Shown piece by piece: positions 28,533-36,263 of a stretch of DNA of 53,019 nucleotides; within the stretch, counting starts at the first letter, position 1; every line of letters begins with the position of its first letter. The stretch comes from Brevibacterium senegalense (GTDB taxonomy: Bacteria; Actinomycetota; Actinomycetes; Actinomycetales; Brevibacteriaceae): contig NZ_HE978605.1 in NCBI RefSeq assembly GCF_000285835.1, positions 183,938 to 236,956 on the forward strand, given 5' to 3'. The notes beneath the pieces are model-generated. The model was not told the origin of the DNA and made no database searches. It was given only the letters and a program-made list of their open reading frames with translations. Position numbers and translations under genes: made by a program.

Positions 28533-30143
28533 TCACATCCTGAAGACGCCGTAGCCGGGTGCGGCCAGCGGTCGTTCGAGCGGGGAGAAGCGTGCGGCCT
28601 CGAGGGCGAGCGCCAGCACCTGGCGGGTGTCCGCGGGATCGATGATCCCGTCGTCCCACATCCGGGCGGTCGAGTAGTAGGGGTTGCCCTGGTCCTCGTA
28701 CTGACGGCGGATCGGATCCTTGAAGGTCTCCTCGTCCTCCGCCGGCCACTCCTCGCCGCGGGACTCCAGCTGGTCGCGCTTGACGGTGGCGAGCACGCTG
28801 GCGGCCTGTTCGCCGCCCATGACGGAGATGCGGGCGTTGGGCCACATCCACAGGAAGCGCGGCGAGTACGCGCGGCCGCACATCGAGTAGTTGCCGGCGC
28901 CGAAGCTGCCGCCGATCACGACGGTGAACTTGGGCACCCTCGCGGTGGCGACGGCGTTGACCATCTTCGCGCCGTGCTTCGCGATGCCGCCGGCCTCGTA
29001 GTCGCGGCCCACCATGAAGCCGGAGATGTTCTGGAGGAACACGAGCGGGGTGGAGCGCTGGTCGCACAGCTCGATGAAGTGGGCGCCCTTCATCGCGGAC
29101 TCGCCGAAGAGGATGCCGTTGTTCGCGATGATCCCCACGGGATGGCCGTCGATGCGGGCGAACCCGGTCACCAGGCTGGTGCCGTACTCCGCCTTGAACT
29201 CGTGGAACTGAGAGCCGTCGACGATGCGGGCGATGACCTCGCGGACGTCGTAGGGAACCCGGGAGTCGACGGGGACGACGGAGGTGAGCTCGTCCGGGGC
29301 GTGCGCGGGCTCGACCGGTTCGCTGCGGTCCCACGCGGGGGCCGGGCGCGGGCCGAAGGTCTGGGCGATGTCGCGCAGGATCTCCAGCGCGTGCTCGTCA
29401 TTGGCCGCCAGGTGGTCCGTCACGCCGGACGTGCGGGAGTGCAGCGCGCCGCCGCCCAGCTCCTCCGCCGTCACGACCTCGCCGGTCGCGGCCTTCACGA
29501 GCGGGGGCCCGCCCAGGAAGATCGTTCCCTGCTCGTTCACGATGACCGATTCGTCCGCCATCGCCGGCACGTAGGCGCCGCCGGCGGTGCAGGAGCCCAT
29601 GACGGCGGCCAGCTGCGGGATGCCCGCGGCGGACAGGGTCGCCTGGTTGTAGAAGATCCGGCCGAAGTGGTCGCGGTCCGGGAACACGTCGTCCTGGTTG
29701 GGGAGGTTCGCTCCGCCGGAGTCCACGAGGTAGAGGCACGGCAGGTGGTTCTGCTGGGCGATCTCCTGCGCACGCAGGTGCTTCTTGACCGTCAGGGGGT
29801 AGTACGTGCCGCCCTTGACGGTCGCGTCGTTCGCGACGATGACGCAGAGGCGGCCGGACACCAGGCCCATGCCGGTGATGATGCCCGCACCCGGCGAGGC
29901 GTCCTCGTACATCCCGTTCGCCGCCAGCGGCGAGAACTCGAGGAAGGGGCTGCCGGGATCCAGCAGCCCTTCCACCCGGTCGCGCGGCAGCAGCTTGCCG
30001 CGGTCCACGTGCCGCTGCCGCGAGGCCTCGGATCCCCCGCGTGCGGTGGCGGCGGTGCGCTGACGCAGCTCGTCGAGCAGCGCCGCGTGCGCCTGCGCGT
30101 GGGGCGAGGTCTGCGGATCGACCGGCGAACCGATGGTGCGCAT
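28533..30143 (-). CDS. accD1: Acyl-CoA carboxylase carboxyltransferase subunit (methylcrotonyl-CoA type)
   Basis: 536 residues with two crotonase-like halves. N-half: [65 protein letters not shown] and [19 protein letters not shown]-half: [52 protein letters not shown] and [27 protein letters not shown]. The last features and [17 protein letters not shown] are typical of MccB rather than propionyl-CoA carboxylase. First gene of the minus-strand cluster; GGGAGGGG lies 5 nt before the ATG. The divergent TetR gene and an operator-like palindrome in the 104-nt gap suggest inducible control. Confidence 0.94.
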   Translation of the reverse strand: MRTIGSPVDPQTSPHAQAHAALLDELRQRTAATARGGSEASRQRHVDRGKLLPRDRVEGLLDPGSPFLEFSPLAANGMYEDASPGAGIITGMGLVSGRLCVIVANDATVKGGTYYPLTVKKHLRAQEIAQQNHLPCLYLVDSGGANLPNQDDVFPDRDHFGRIFYNQATLSAAGIPQLAAVMGSCTAGGAYVPAMADESVIVNEQGTIFLGGPPLVKAATGEVVTAEELGGGALHSRTSGVTDHLAANDEHALEILRDIAQTFGPRPAPAWDRSEPVEPAHAPDELTSVVPVDSRVPYDVREVIARIVDGSQFHEFKAEYGTSLVTGFARIDGHPVGIIANNGILFGESAMKGAHFIELCDQRSTPLVFLQNISGFMVGRDYEAGGIAKHGAKMVNAVATARVPKFTVVIGGSFGAGNYSMCGRAYSPRFLWMWPNARISVMGGEQAASVLATVKRDQLESRGEEWPAEDEETFKDPIRRQYEDQGNPYYSTARMWDDGIIDPADTRQVLALALEAARFSPLERPLAAPGYGVFRM

Positions 30144-30199
30144 GGGATCCCCTCCCGGAGTTCAGGATGCCGGCGCCTCTGGTCGAACCGCCGCACATT

Positions 30200-30219
30200 C
30201 GGTTAACATCGATTAACTG
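30200..30219. promoter_or_regulatory. Palindromic operator candidate between accD1 and the TetR gene
   Basis: CGGTTAA at 30200-30206 and TTAACTG at 30213-30219 form an inverted repeat (six of seven matched) around CATCGA. It is AT-rich in a GC-rich background and lies midway between the divergent starts. Size and position fit a TetR dimer site controlling both directions. A TATCAT -10 candidate for accD1 (plus-strand ATGATA) lies just beside it, at about 30226-30231. Confidence 0.6.
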
Positions 30220-30247
30220 ACTGGATGATAGCGCGAAGGGAGGACGT

Positions 30248-30874
30248 GTGACAACAGCCACACACGAGGATCGCGGGGAGAATGCGACCGGCCCCTCCCC
30301 CGGCAGCCGCGAGGCGGCGAAGGCGGAGCGGCGGGCGCAGCTGCTGGAGTCCGCGAAGACCCTCTTCGCCCGCAACGGCTTCCGCGCGGTGCGGCTCACG
30401 GACATCGGGCAGGGCGCAGGAGTGTCCGGACCCGCGGTCTACCGCCACTTCGATTCGAAGGAGGCCGTGCTCATCGAGCTGCTGGTGGGCATCTCCGAGT
30501 ACCTGCACGCGGGCGGCGAGCGCATCGTCGCCAAGGACCTCCCGGCCAGGGAGACGCTCGAGGCCCTCATCGACTTCCACGCGGACTTCGCGCTGTCCGA
30601 GCCCGAGCTCATCCGCATCCAGGACCGCGACCTCCACGCCCTGCCGGAGACGGAGCGGCGCCGCGTCCGCCGCCTGCAGCGGCAGTACGTGACGGCCTGG
30701 ACCGGGATCGTCCGCCGCGTCCACCCGGAGCTCACGGAGGATGCGGCGACGGTCCGCGTCCACGCGCTCTTCGGCATGGTGAACTCGACGCCGCACCTGA
30801 GCCGCAGGCTGCCCGCCCCGGTCGTGGACGCGCAGCTGCGCACCGCCGCTCGGGCGGCACTCGAACTGGGATGA
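30248..30874 (+). CDS. TetR-family transcriptional regulator
   Basis: 208 residues. A 20-residue polar leader precedes the TetR helix-turn-helix: RRAQLLESAKTLFARNGFRAVRLTDIGQGAGVSGPAVYRHFDSKEAVL (DNA-recognition part GPAVYRHF, about residues 63-70). The C-terminal all-helical domain has no recognisable ligand motif but carries LIRIQDRDLHALPETERRRVRRLQRQYV, a pattern seen in regulators next to acyl-CoA genes (compare the mycobacterial accD1 cluster with its own TetR gene). The GTG start has GGGAGGA 3-4 nt upstream. Divergent from accD1, it probably represses the cluster and itself in response to an acyl-CoA; this is inference. Confidence 0.88.
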   Translation: MTTATHEDRGENATGPSPGSREAAKAERRAQLLESAKTLFARNGFRAVRLTDIGQGAGVSGPAVYRHFDSKEAVLIELLVGISEYLHAGGERIVAKDLPARETLEALIDFHADFALSEPELIRIQDRDLHALPETERRRVRRLQRQYVTAWTGIVRRVHPELTEDAATVRVHALFGMVNSTPHLSRRLPAPVVDAQLRTAARAALELG

Positions 30875-30947
30875 GACACTGCAGGCTGGAGTGAGACCCG
30901 ACACCGAGGCGACACCCTGCGCCGAGGTGACACCCGGAGGAGACCCG

Positions 30948-32540
30948 ATGACAGGACGCCCACCTGGGACAGAACCGGCAGCCGACACAGGACCGGCACC
31001 TCAGCAGCCAGTGCGCACGCCTCCCGGCAGGACAGCCGCCACCGTCCGCGCGGTCACGCGGGGCAGGACCCCGGCGGTCCTCATCGGGGGACTCCTCACC
31101 GGCCTCGTCGCCGGCATCCTCGCACTGGTGCTCTGCCTCCCCCTGCTCCAGGCCGGGGCCCGCGCGAAGTCCGAGGCGATCACCACCCAGGGCTCCGGCG
31201 CCGCAGCGGACGGGCCCGCGCAGGGATACGTCGAGAAGCCCACGTTCACGATCGCCGTCGGCATCGACGATGAGCCCGTGGAGATGCCCGCGATCCAGTC
31301 CGCGATGACGGACCACCTGGCATTCTCCGGTGAGTTCGCGGACCGTCTGGAGCAGGGCGCGGTCGCACAGGACTTCGCGACCCACGAGCACACGATGAGT
31401 CCCGAGGCCGCACGTGAGCAGGTCGCCGACGGGACCTCGGTCCTCGCGGTCATCCTGCCCGAGGACCTCTCCCCCACCTTCGTGCGGCAGGCCGCGGAGT
31501 ACGGGCGCGGCGAGCGGTCCGACCCACCGGACCCCGTCACCCTCACGATCGTCGCCGGCCCGCAGGCGCTCGCGCAGGACGAGTTCATCCTGTCCCAGTA
31601 CCGCTCGCAGGTCCTCACACAGGCATCGGAGCACATCGCGGAGCAGATGCGGATCGTCTCGCGGAAGCTGAACGCCGAGGTCGACCGCCCCGTCAGCATC
31701 GTCGTCGAGGAGAGCGACGGTCCCGAGCCCCAGGACCTCCTCTTCGCATCCCAGAGCGAGGCTGGATCCTCAGGTTCCTCAGAGTCGACCGCCTCCTCAG
31801 ACAGCACCTACGCGAACGCGGGACCGGAAGCGCGCGAGGCCGCGGTCGCCGAGCAGACCGAGCGGTCCTACGCGGTGGGCCTGACAGCCGTCGCCGCGGT
31901 CGCGTGGGCCGCCGCGGTGCTGGCGGCTGCGGTCGCCGTCTCGACCGCCGTCGACCGCGCGACCGGACTGGGCATCGTCGTCGTGGGGCCCTGGCGCCGC
32001 CGGTCGGCGGAGCGCCCCGTGCCGCGCGCACTCAAGCTGCGGACGAAGGCTCTGCTCATGGGACTGCTCGTGCCGCTCCTTGCGGTGGCCGGGACCATCG
32101 GCATCCGGATCGCCGCCGGTCAGGAGGCCACTGCTGTCGACGTGGAACTCGTCTCCGGCGGGGCGACCGTAGCTGCCAGCGCCGCACTCCTCGTCCTGCT
32201 CCTCGCGGTGGGCGCCGCGCTGGCCGCCATAGTCCTCGCCGCCGCCGATGTCGTGGGCTCGTTCGCCGCGTGGGTCGCCGCAGCGCTGGCCCTCCTGTGG
32301 TCCGCACACGCGTCGGGGCTCCTGTTCCGCACGGGTGCGGAGCAGCAGCCGGCGCTCACACACCTGGCGAGCGGACTGGGCTTCTTCCACACCCACTCCT
32401 TCACCCGCGCGACCCTCCTCTACAACTGGGTGCCGGGCGTCGTGACGGCGGCGGCCCTCACGGTCGCGGTGCTCATCGTCGCCCACCTCATCGTGCGCGG
32501 CTACGACCGGCGGGTCTCGACGCGGACTGCGCTGGTCTGA
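30948..32540 (+). CDS. YhgE/Pip-like polytopic membrane protein
   Basis: 530 residues. One helix near the N-terminus (about 43-66) is followed by a large extracytoplasmic domain of about 240 residues containing FTIAVGIDDEPVEMPAIQSAM and SVLAVILPEDLSPTF, then a Ser-rich linker (GSSGSSESTASSDS) and five to six C-terminal helices. This topology resembles the YhgE/Pip and ABC-2-type membrane proteins, whose members include phage-infection proteins and exporters. No ATPase gene is adjacent. The ATG was chosen for the GGAGGA site 6 nt upstream (30936-30941); the frame is open 19 codons further up. It follows the TetR gene by 73 nt of repetitive sequence and may share its transcript. Confidence 0.72.
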   Translation: MTGRPPGTEPAADTGPAPQQPVRTPPGRTAATVRAVTRGRTPAVLIGGLLTGLVAGILALVLCLPLLQAGARAKSEAITTQGSGAAADGPAQGYVEKPTFTIAVGIDDEPVEMPAIQSAMTDHLAFSGEFADRLEQGAVAQDFATHEHTMSPEAAREQVADGTSVLAVILPEDLSPTFVRQAAEYGRGERSDPPDPVTLTIVAGPQALAQDEFILSQYRSQVLTQASEHIAEQMRIVSRKLNAEVDRPVSIVVEESDGPEPQDLLFASQSEAGSSGSSESTASSDSTYANAGPEAREAAVAEQTERSYAVGLTAVAAVAWAAAVLAAAVAVSTAVDRATGLGIVVVGPWRRRSAERPVPRALKLRTKALLMGLLVPLLAVAGTIGIRIAAGQEATAVDVELVSGGATVAASAALLVLLLAVGAALAAIVLAAADVVGSFAAWVAAALALLWSAHASGLLFRTGAEQQPALTHLASGLGFFHTHSFTRATLLYNWVPGVVTAAALTVAVLIVAHLIVRGYDRRVSTRTALV

Positions 32541-32564
32541 CCGGCTGCCCTTGTGTGACTCGCC

Positions 32565-33224
32565 TCAGCCGTGGTGCGAGTGGCCCGCGGACCGGTTGCG
32601 ATAGAGCAGGGAGGGGCGGCCTCGGCGGCCGTCCGTGTAGTCGCCGGTGGGCTCCAGCTGCCGCTTCATGCTGCGGCGGAAGGTGTCGCGGGGCAGCTCC
32701 TCGCCGGCCACGGCCTCGTGCAGGGTCTGCAGGTCGCCCAGACTGAAGGTCTCCGGCAGCAGGCCCCAGGGGTCCGGGTGCTGGGAGTATGCGTCGCGCA
32801 CGCGGCGCAGCGCCTCGACGAAGACGCGGGGGTGGTCGTACGGCAGCTGCACGCCGCCGTCGACGCCCACCTCGCTGACGGGGACCAGCGTGATAGAGCC
32901 TCCCCGGAGCCCCTCGGCCACGACCGAGCCGGGGACCACATCGAGGTGCCCCACGGTCACGACCCAGCCGCGCGGGTCGCGGTCCGGGTCGTCGAACACG
33001 TGCAGCTGCTCGGGCTCGCGGCCCGTGATGCCGGCCTTGGTGCGGAGGCTGCGCAGGACCGCGGCCTCGAGCCGCTCCCGCTCGTGCACGAAGGTGCCGG
33101 GCAGGGCGAGGCCCACGTCCTCGGTCACGAGCACGATCTCCAGCCCGCGGCCGGTCACGGTGAACGTGGCGGTATCGACGGCGAGCGAGGGCCGGGGGAA
33201 CTGGGTGAGGGGAACGCTGCTCAC
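32565..33224 (-). CDS. NrtR-like regulator: inactive Nudix domain plus winged helix
   Basis: 219 residues. Residues 10-130 form a Nudix fold (AVDTATFTVTGRGLEIVLVTED; ALPGTFV). The catalytic Nudix box is degenerate: at the REUxEExG position the sequence is Arg58-Ser-Leu-Arg-Thr62-Lys63-Ala-Gly65, so both essential glutamates are missing. Residues 150-210 match the C-terminal winged helix of NrtR (FSLGDLQTLHEAV, PRDTFRRSMKR, RRGRPSLLYR). NrtR proteins repress NAD-synthesis or ADP-ribose-linked genes and sense ADP-ribose-type ligands. No NAD gene is adjacent here; the GTG start overlaps the stop of the universal stress protein gene (GTGA). Ligand and targets are inferred. Confidence 0.83.
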   Translation of the reverse strand: MSSVPLTQFPRPSLAVDTATFTVTGRGLEIVLVTEDVGLALPGTFVHERERLEAAVLRSLRTKAGITGREPEQLHVFDDPDRDPRGWVVTVGHLDVVPGSVVAEGLRGGSITLVPVSEVGVDGGVQLPYDHPRVFVEALRRVRDAYSQHPDPWGLLPETFSLGDLQTLHEAVAGEELPRDTFRRSMKRQLEPTGDYTDGRRGRPSLLYRNRSAGHSHHG

Positions 33225-34114
33225 GCCAGGCGGGCCCGAAGGCGCTCGTCGCGGCGGTAGGGCACCAGCAGCACGCTCGAGGCCGCATCCGTGAGCACGG
33301 CGGAGCTGGTCCGTCCCAGCTGCGAGGTCATGCCGGCGAAGACGCCGGCACCGCGCTTGCCCAGGACGACGAGGTCTGCCGTCTCCGAGGCCTCGAGCAG
33401 CAGCCGTGCGGGATCACCCGCCAGCTCGTCCAGCTCGACCTGCAGGTCCGGGTGGTCGGCGCGCAGCCACTCGAGAGCGCTCTCGGCGCCCGAGTGGGTC
33501 GCCTGCGGATCACCCAGCGCGTCCGGCGCGACGAGCACGTGCAGCGTCCAGCCGCAGCGCACCGCCAGCGCCGCCGCGTCCTGGGCGGCGACGTGCGAGT
33601 ACTCGGAGGTGTCGAGACCCACGACGATGCGCCCGCCGTCCCGCGCGGGGTGCACCGCCGGGTCGTCGAACTCGCTGCCGCCGGTCACCGTGTGCACGAG
33701 CACCGCGGACAGCGCATGGCCCGGCAGCCCGAAGCTCACGGTTCCGATCCGCTTGCTGTTGACCCGGCCGGCACCGTGGCGGCCCAGCACCAGCAGGCCC
33801 GCGTCGTCCGCGCGCTGGGCCAGTTCCTCTGCCGCGTCGCCCACGACGACCTCGGTGTCGATCCGCACGCCCGAGGCCCCCTCTGGGTGCGCTGCGTCCA
33901 GGGCTTCCAGCTTGGTCCGCAGGTCCGCGAGGACGCTCTGGCCGGTCTCGCGGAGGTCGGCCTCGTCGTCGATCTCCAGGTGGGCCGGGGTGATGACGTG
34001 GATGAGCCGCAGTCCATGCTCCGTGCCCCGCAGCACCTTGAGCGCCCACGCGGCGGCCTCTGCGCTCTGGTCCGATCCATCGACACCGACGATCACGTCT
34101 CCGCTGAGGTGCAC
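33221..34114 (-). CDS. Tandem-domain universal stress protein
   Basis: 297 residues with two Usp domains (about 5-150 and 155-297). Each starts with a nucleotide-binding beta-strand (DVIVGVDGSDQSAEAAAWAL; RIVVGLDTSEYSHVAAQDAAAL) and ends in the ATP-loop region (LLVLGRHGAGRVNSKRIGTVSFGLPGHA; LVVLGKRGAGVFAGMTSQLGRTSSAVL). The second loop fits the G-x2-G-x9-G-[ST] pattern. Actinobacterial two-domain Usp proteins are linked to dormancy and redox stress. The GTG at 34114 is supported by GGAGAGGAGG 4 nt upstream; the open frame extends over the promoter but is not coding. Co-transcribed with the NrtR-like gene. Confidence 0.9.
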   Translation of the reverse strand: MHLSGDVIVGVDGSDQSAEAAAWALKVLRGTEHGLRLIHVITPAHLEIDDEADLRETGQSVLADLRTKLEALDAAHPEGASGVRIDTEVVVGDAAEELAQRADDAGLLVLGRHGAGRVNSKRIGTVSFGLPGHALSAVLVHTVTGGSEFDDPAVHPARDGGRIVVGLDTSEYSHVAAQDAAALAVRCGWTLHVLVAPDALGDPQATHSGAESALEWLRADHPDLQVELDELAGDPARLLLEASETADLVVLGKRGAGVFAGMTSQLGRTSSAVLTDAASSVLLVPYRRDERLRARLA

Positions 34115-34134
34115 GGCGCCTCCTCTCCATCCGG

Positions 34135-34157
34135 GTTCACCTCTGATCGTAGTGAAC
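34135..34157 (-). promoter_or_regulatory. Promoter with inverted repeat upstream of the stress-protein operon
   Basis: A minus-strand TACGAT -10 box lies at 34146-34151. It is enclosed by an exact inverted repeat, GTTCAC at 34135-34140 and GTGAAC at 34152-34157. The layout suggests a repressor site covering the -10 box and start of transcription. Confidence 0.5.
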
Positions 34158-34374
34158 TCCGGCGGGTTCCGGCAGGCCCGCCGCGCCGCGCGAGATTTCC
34201 GTGCACATATGGCGGATGTCCGGCATCGAACGGTGACGGATACCACGTTGAGGTGCATGTACACGCCCGAAGAGTCGTCGATCTCAGTCCTGGACAGACA
34301 CCTCAGCGCAGAGCGAGCACGCGTGACGGGGTCGGTCCGCAAACGGCCGCACGATCCGGGTTTCAACCCACAAC
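34158..34374. other. Non-coding stretch without a recognisable gene
   Basis: The space between the stress-protein promoter and the hairpins before the tRNA gene totals about 340 bases. I see no open frame with codon bias, no ribosome site and no tRNA fold in this part. Frames open here on either strand are low-complexity continuations of neighbouring shadows. Confidence 0.55.
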
Positions 34375-34395
34375 CGTGGGGCGTGAGACCCCACG
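34375..34395. terminator. Hairpin CGTGGGG/CCCCACG
   Basis: A perfect 7-bp stem (34375-34381 with 34389-34395) and a 7-nt loop, 12 bases before the larger hairpin. It may back up the tRNA terminator; no T-run follows. Confidence 0.4.
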
Positions 34396-34406
34396 ACCGA
34401 ATGAGT

Positions 34407-34447
34407 GAAGGCCCCTCACCTAGCGTTTGCGCTGGTGAGGGGCCTTC
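34407..34447 (-). terminator. Strong terminator after tRNA-Thr
   Basis: GAAGGCCCCTCACC (34407-34420) pairs perfectly with GGTGAGGGGCCTTC (34434-34447), and the loop holds a further AGCG/CGCT stem. It begins 9 nt after the tRNA 3' end on the minus strand, the expected place for its terminator. Confidence 0.8.
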
Positions 34448-34455
34448 CTCGTCTG

Positions 34456-34528
34456 AGCCTCCTGTCGGAATCGAACCGACGACCTTTTCATTACGAGTGA
34501 AACGCTCTGCCGACTGAGCTAAGGAGGC
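34456..34528 (-). tRNA. tRNA-Thr (anticodon CGT)
   Basis: 73 nt on the minus strand fold as a full cloverleaf. The acceptor stem is GCCTCCT with AGGAGGC, the D-arm contains AGCTCAGTCGGCAGAGC, the anticodon loop is CTCGTAA closed by TTTCA/TGAAA, and the T-arm is GTCGG-TTCGATT-CCGAC. The anticodon CGT reads ACG (Thr). The discriminator is U and CCA is not encoded. No integrase or direct repeat marks it as an insertion site here. Confidence 0.96.
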
Positions 34529-34564
34529 AACGCGGAATAGCCTAACCCCACGGGGACCGCAGCG

Positions 34565-35473
34565 TCAAAACGGGATGAGGTGCTGCCGCGCAGCCTCCTC
34601 CACGGCCACGCTCAGGCGGTCCAGTGCGGGCAGCTCCATCGCCCAACGGTGCCAGTGGAGGTCGACGTCCAGCCGCGGCAGACCGGGAATCCGGACGAGG
34701 TCCCCCACCTCCGGCAGGTCCGCCAGGAGCAGCTCGTGGACGCACCCCCACCCCAGTCCGGCGCGCAGGCCGGCGATGAAGCCGTGCTGCTCGCCGATCA
34801 TGTGGGCGGGCGGATCCGCCGTCACCCCGTTCTCCTCGCACCAGGCGCGCAGGACGCGATGCTGCAGCTCGTCCGCCGCTCCGAAGGCGAGGACCGGACA
34901 CGTCGTGAGGTCCAGCCCGCCGTCCTCCGCGAGGTGGCGGGCGGCCAGCGACTGGGAGACGACCGGGACGTACCGCATGCGTCCCAGCGGAGTCGCCGTG
35001 CACCCAGTCTGCGCGGTGGGCAGCGAGCTCAGTGCCGCGAGCACGTCGCCGCGGGCCAGCGCCTGATGGCCGATGTCCTGGTCCTCGACCCTGATCCGCA
35101 TGACGACGTCGTCCCACTGCGCGGATTCCCGGATCACGTCACTGAGCCACGTCCCCAGCGCGTCCGCACCCACGGCGACGGGGAGCAGGGACCGCGCCGG
35201 GGCCTCGGCGGCGGGTGCCAGGGTCGCGACCAGGGCGGTGACCTGGCGCGCGGTGGCGAGCACGGCCTCGCCGGCGGCGGTGGCCCGCGGCGGCGCGGAC
35301 CGCACGATGAGCACGTTGCCCATCGTCGTCTCGAGGCCGCGGATGCGCTGGGAGATCGCAGACGTGCTGACCCGCAGCGCATGAGCGGCGGCGTCGAAGC
35401 CACCCTCGTCGATGACCGCGACGAGGGCCTCCAACTGCGGGATGCTGGGGGAGTCCCTCCGATCGAAGCTCAT
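34565..35473 (-). CDS. lysG: LysR-type regulator of the LysG/ArgP group
   Basis: 302 residues. N-terminal LysR helix-turn-helix (SIPQLEALVAVIDEGGFDAAAHALRVSTSAISQRIRGLE, about residues 9-50) and an effector domain with VGADALGTWLSDVI and QDIGHQALARGDVLAALSS, features of the LysG/ArgP regulators that sense Lys/Arg/His and switch on the exporter. Divergent from a lysE-type gene, the classic arrangement. The ATG at 35473 has AAGG 8 nt upstream and gives normal length; an in-frame GTG at 35506 would start inside the operator. The interrupted palindrome at 35480-35500 overlaps its own leader, implying autoregulation. Confidence 0.9.
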   Translation of the reverse strand: MSFDRRDSPSIPQLEALVAVIDEGGFDAAAHALRVSTSAISQRIRGLETTMGNVLIVRSAPPRATAAGEAVLATARQVTALVATLAPAAEAPARSLLPVAVGADALGTWLSDVIRESAQWDDVVMRIRVEDQDIGHQALARGDVLAALSSLPTAQTGCTATPLGRMRYVPVVSQSLAARHLAEDGGLDLTTCPVLAFGAADELQHRVLRAWCEENGVTADPPAHMIGEQHGFIAGLRAGLGWGCVHELLLADLPEVGDLVRIPGLPRLDVDLHWHRWAMELPALDRLSVAVEEAARQHLIPF

Positions 35474-35479
35474 AAAGAC

Positions 35480-35500
35480 AACCTTAACCACCTGAAGGTT
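35480..35500. promoter_or_regulatory. Interrupted palindrome in the lysG-lysE divergent region
   Basis: AACCTT (35480-35485) and AAGGTT (35495-35500) are exact inverted arms 9 nt apart. They include the T-N11-A geometry used by LysR proteins and lie 45 nt before the lysE start. A likely LysG binding site. Confidence 0.55.
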
Positions 35501-35531
35501 GTGCACGTGGACTTCACGCTCCTGTGCGCTC

Positions 35532-35537
35532 TACGGT
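35532..35537 (+). promoter_or_regulatory. Leaderless -10 box for lysE
   Basis: TACGGT followed by seven bases and the lysE ATG. The -35 region would fall at about 35509-35514, just downstream of the LysG-site candidate, where an activator could contact polymerase. Confidence 0.55.
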
Positions 35538-35544
35538 CGAGCCC

Positions 35545-36168
35545 ATGACCGTCATCTCCGTCCTCCTCATCGGCTTCCTCACAGGCGTCGGACTCATCGT
35601 CGCCATCGGACCCCAGAACGCGCTGGTCCTGCGGCAGGGGGTGCGCCGCGAGCACGTCGCCGTCGTCGTGGCGGTGTGCACGCTGTCGGACATCATCCTC
35701 ATCGGAGTGGGCACCGCCGGGATCGGCGTCGTCTTCGAGAAGGCGCCGTGGATCGTCCAGGTCATGCGCTGGGGCGGCGTCGCATACCTGCTGTGGTTCG
35801 CGTTCACGAGCCTGCGGTCCGCGTTCGGATCCGCATCCTCCCTGCAGCTGTCGACGGCGGGCGGGGCGGTGCCTCCGGCGCGGAGTGCGTGGGCCGTCGC
35901 GGGTGCGACCGCCGCGCTCACGTGGCTCAATCCGCACGTCTACCTGGACACCGTCGTCATGCTGGGCACCGTCGCGAACCAGCAGGCGCAGCCGTGGATG
36001 TTCGCGGTGGGCGCGATGCTGGGGTCGGTCGTGTGGTTCGCGGTCCTGGGATACGGGGCGCACCTGCTGGCGCCCGTCCTGCGCAGTCCGCGGGCGTGGC
36101 GGGTGATCGATGCGGGCATCGCGGTCGTCATGCTGCTGGTCGCGGCGAAACTCGCGTTCGCGTTCTGA
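35545..36168 (+). CDS. lysE: LysE/ArgO-family amino-acid exporter
   Basis: 207 residues with six hydrophobic helices. The LysE superfamily signature is clear: GLIVAIGPQNALVLRQGVRREHV near residues 17-39 and ATAALTWLNPHVYLDTVVMLG near 127-147 (the NPHVYLDT loop). It exports basic amino acids (lysine/arginine) driven by the proton gradient and prevents toxic build-up when peptides are degraded. The ATG at 35545 is used rather than one 21 nt upstream because a TACGGT -10 box stands 7 nt before it. Divergent from its LysR partner. Confidence 0.93.
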   Translation: MTVISVLLIGFLTGVGLIVAIGPQNALVLRQGVRREHVAVVVAVCTLSDIILIGVGTAGIGVVFEKAPWIVQVMRWGGVAYLLWFAFTSLRSAFGSASSLQLSTAGGAVPPARSAWAVAGATAALTWLNPHVYLDTVVMLGTVANQQAQPWMFAVGAMLGSVVWFAVLGYGAHLLAPVLRSPRAWRVIDAGIAVVMLLVAAKLAFAF

Positions 36169-36263
36169 GGCGTCCGTCGCCGTCCGGCACGCGGCATCGC
36201 GTACCCTCAGCACCAGCGATCAGACAGTGCAGGGACGACAGAACAGGGGTGTGCGCACAGGTG

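Noticed and set aside
34158..34528. The tRNA-Thr gene as an integration site for a mobile element
   Set aside because: No integrase, no direct repeat of the tRNA 3' end and no compositional break on either side.
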